A DNA stretch of 64,000 nt from Mansonella perstans (lineage: Eukaryota > Nematoda > Chromadorea > Rhabditida > Onchocercidae), in assembly GCA_037074765.1 (NCBI GenBank), contig JBAMDO010000574.1:733427-797426 (forward strand), written 5' to 3'. The position numbers were made by a program, and so were the translations under genes. The notes below the pieces were generated by a model. It saw nothing but the letters and a program-made list of their open reading frames with translations. It did not search any database and was not told the origin of the DNA. How positions within the stretch are numbered: position 1 is the stretch's first letter; each line of letters opens with the position of its first letter. Shown here in pieces: positions 63,056 through 64,000 of this stretch.

Positions 63056-64000
63056 GTTTGCTGTCATTAAAGAAATCAGTCAAAATTTTCTCTTTTCAAT
63101 CCTCCAGTCATACAAATATCTGTATAATTTGTTTTATTTTCATCAGGGCATGTATTTGAAAAAATTTCATGGCGCAACTTTTCCAGCTAATGAAATCTCC
63201 CAGTTAATAAATTTGATCATGTTAATTCCCAGAATTCTTTTAGCAACAGCTAAAATTTTATACTGGTCTAAACTTTAATTCAATTTTCAGCTTTTCACTC
63301 TGTTGTTCATTAACTAATTCCAAAAGTTGTAATTTAAGTTTTAAGCTATAACACATATCGACCTCTGTTGCATGGGTGCATGAAACACAGTTTGGATTTA
63401 AAAAATCTTGTGTGTTGCTTCTATTTAACGGTCATATCTGAATTATAATTAAGGAAAGAATGAATCTCCAAACTCTGGTTTTTATTGCTTAGAGATTAGT
63501 TTTTTGACAGATAGACATTGTAGAGTTATTGCAAAATAACTTTCCATTGCATGGATGTTTGTTTTTCTTATTATACATTTGTAAGAGTGATTTGTAATGT
63601 AATTTTTGCATCAGTACAGAGTTTTGATTAGTTTAAAATTTCAAATAATGAATGAAGTCAATATAATAATGTCTTTTATTAGATTATCGGTATTTGATGC
63701 GAGAAGTATTTAAACTTTGCCTTTTTCAATATACCTTACCTTTAGCGGTGCAGTAGCTTATTTGTTAAATTAATTGGTTGGAATCGGAACTTTTTATGCT
63801 CTGCCCAATATGTTGTTGTTTTACCACAGGTAACCAATAAGTTTAAAAAAGAAAATCGATGGAGCCGTGTCCTAACAAGGCAACGAAAGTGTATGACAAT
63901 CACTTTGATAAGGGCAAGTCATCTATATCGAGTGGAAATGTAAGCTTTTTTTCAATGACATTTGAATAACCAAAATAGGAAATTTTCAACAACAAACAAC
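63056..64000 (+). other. Start of ryanodine-receptor intron 78; next exon not identified
   Basis: The donor GTTTGC at 63056 follows exon 78. No exon continuing the family sequence after PLYGIP in phase 2 is found before the window ends, so the next exon probably lies to the right. The frame stays open past the donor to 63278, but the extension has no family resemblance. Confidence 0.6.

Noticed and set aside
63056..63278. Read-through of exon 78 to a stop at 63278
   Set aside because: The family sequence stops at the GT donor, and the extra 74 codons show no similarity.
63845..63942. Short frame starting MEPCPNKATK and ending at a good GTAAGC donor near the right edge
   Set aside because: It does not resemble the ryanodine-receptor sequence expected after exon 78, and its acceptor would be AAAAAAG. 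It could start another gene but cannot be supported here.
1..64000. CRISPR arrays, rRNA, tRNA and endosymbiont-derived DNA
   Set aside because: No array with unique spacers, no rRNA core sequence, no convincing tRNA B-box with cloverleaf, and no GC- or codon-distinct bacterial frame was seen by eye. A tRNAscan or Wolbachia search would settle it.

Overview
This window is AT-rich nuclear DNA from a nematode. It has many short exons, introns mostly of 70-1000 bases, 3' splice sites of the TTTCAG/TTTTAG kind and very short 5' leaders behind splice acceptors. The gene content and protein similarity fit a parasitic clade III (spirurid or filarial) worm, but that placement is inference and no species is claimed. 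Every gene I can support is on the + strand.

Layout. (1) 68-1900: the 3' end of an unrecognised coiled-coil protein. (2) 5444-16717: a complete 29-exon Rho guanine-nucleotide exchange factor of the ARHGEF17 (TEM4) type, with a disordered N-terminus, DH, PH and a C-terminal beta-propeller (1208 residues by my splicing). (3) 17915-20568: a small, basic, cysteine-rich protein of unknown family. (4) 21414-21648: a 47-bp x 5 minisatellite. (5) 21905-27545: a complete 14-exon SLX4 (C. elegans HIM-18) scaffold, with two UBZ-like zinc fingers, a BTB domain and the C-terminal SLX4 domain. (6) 27546-30669: intergenic, with a TATGTG microsatellite. (7) 30710 to beyond the right edge: the ryanodine receptor (unc-68 type). 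I reconstruct 78 in-phase exons covering residues 1 to about 3751. The EF-hand, transmembrane and pore part lies outside the window.

The genes do not form a pathway. SLX4 is a nuclear DNA-repair scaffold, the RhoGEF acts on actin signalling, and the ryanodine receptor is the sarcoplasmic-reticulum calcium-release channel of muscle. Spacings of 1.2-3.2 kb give no sign of an operon.

All exon models were built by eye from protein similarity, splice consensus and reading phase. Phase closes exactly across all 29 RhoGEF exons, all 14 SLX4 exons and all 78 ryanodine-receptor exons, which is strong internal support. The oddities worth a second look are structural: a decayed copy of ryanodine-receptor exon 18 in the preceding intron, a perfect 20-bp inverted repeat and a 125-bp MITE-like inverted repeat in its introns, an exon-intron boundary duplication beside a GC-AG intron in the RhoGEF, repeated use of TTAAG-type acceptors, and two in-frame stop-free introns. 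I found no CRISPR array, rRNA, convincing tRNA, bacterial insertion or clearly new multi-gene system.
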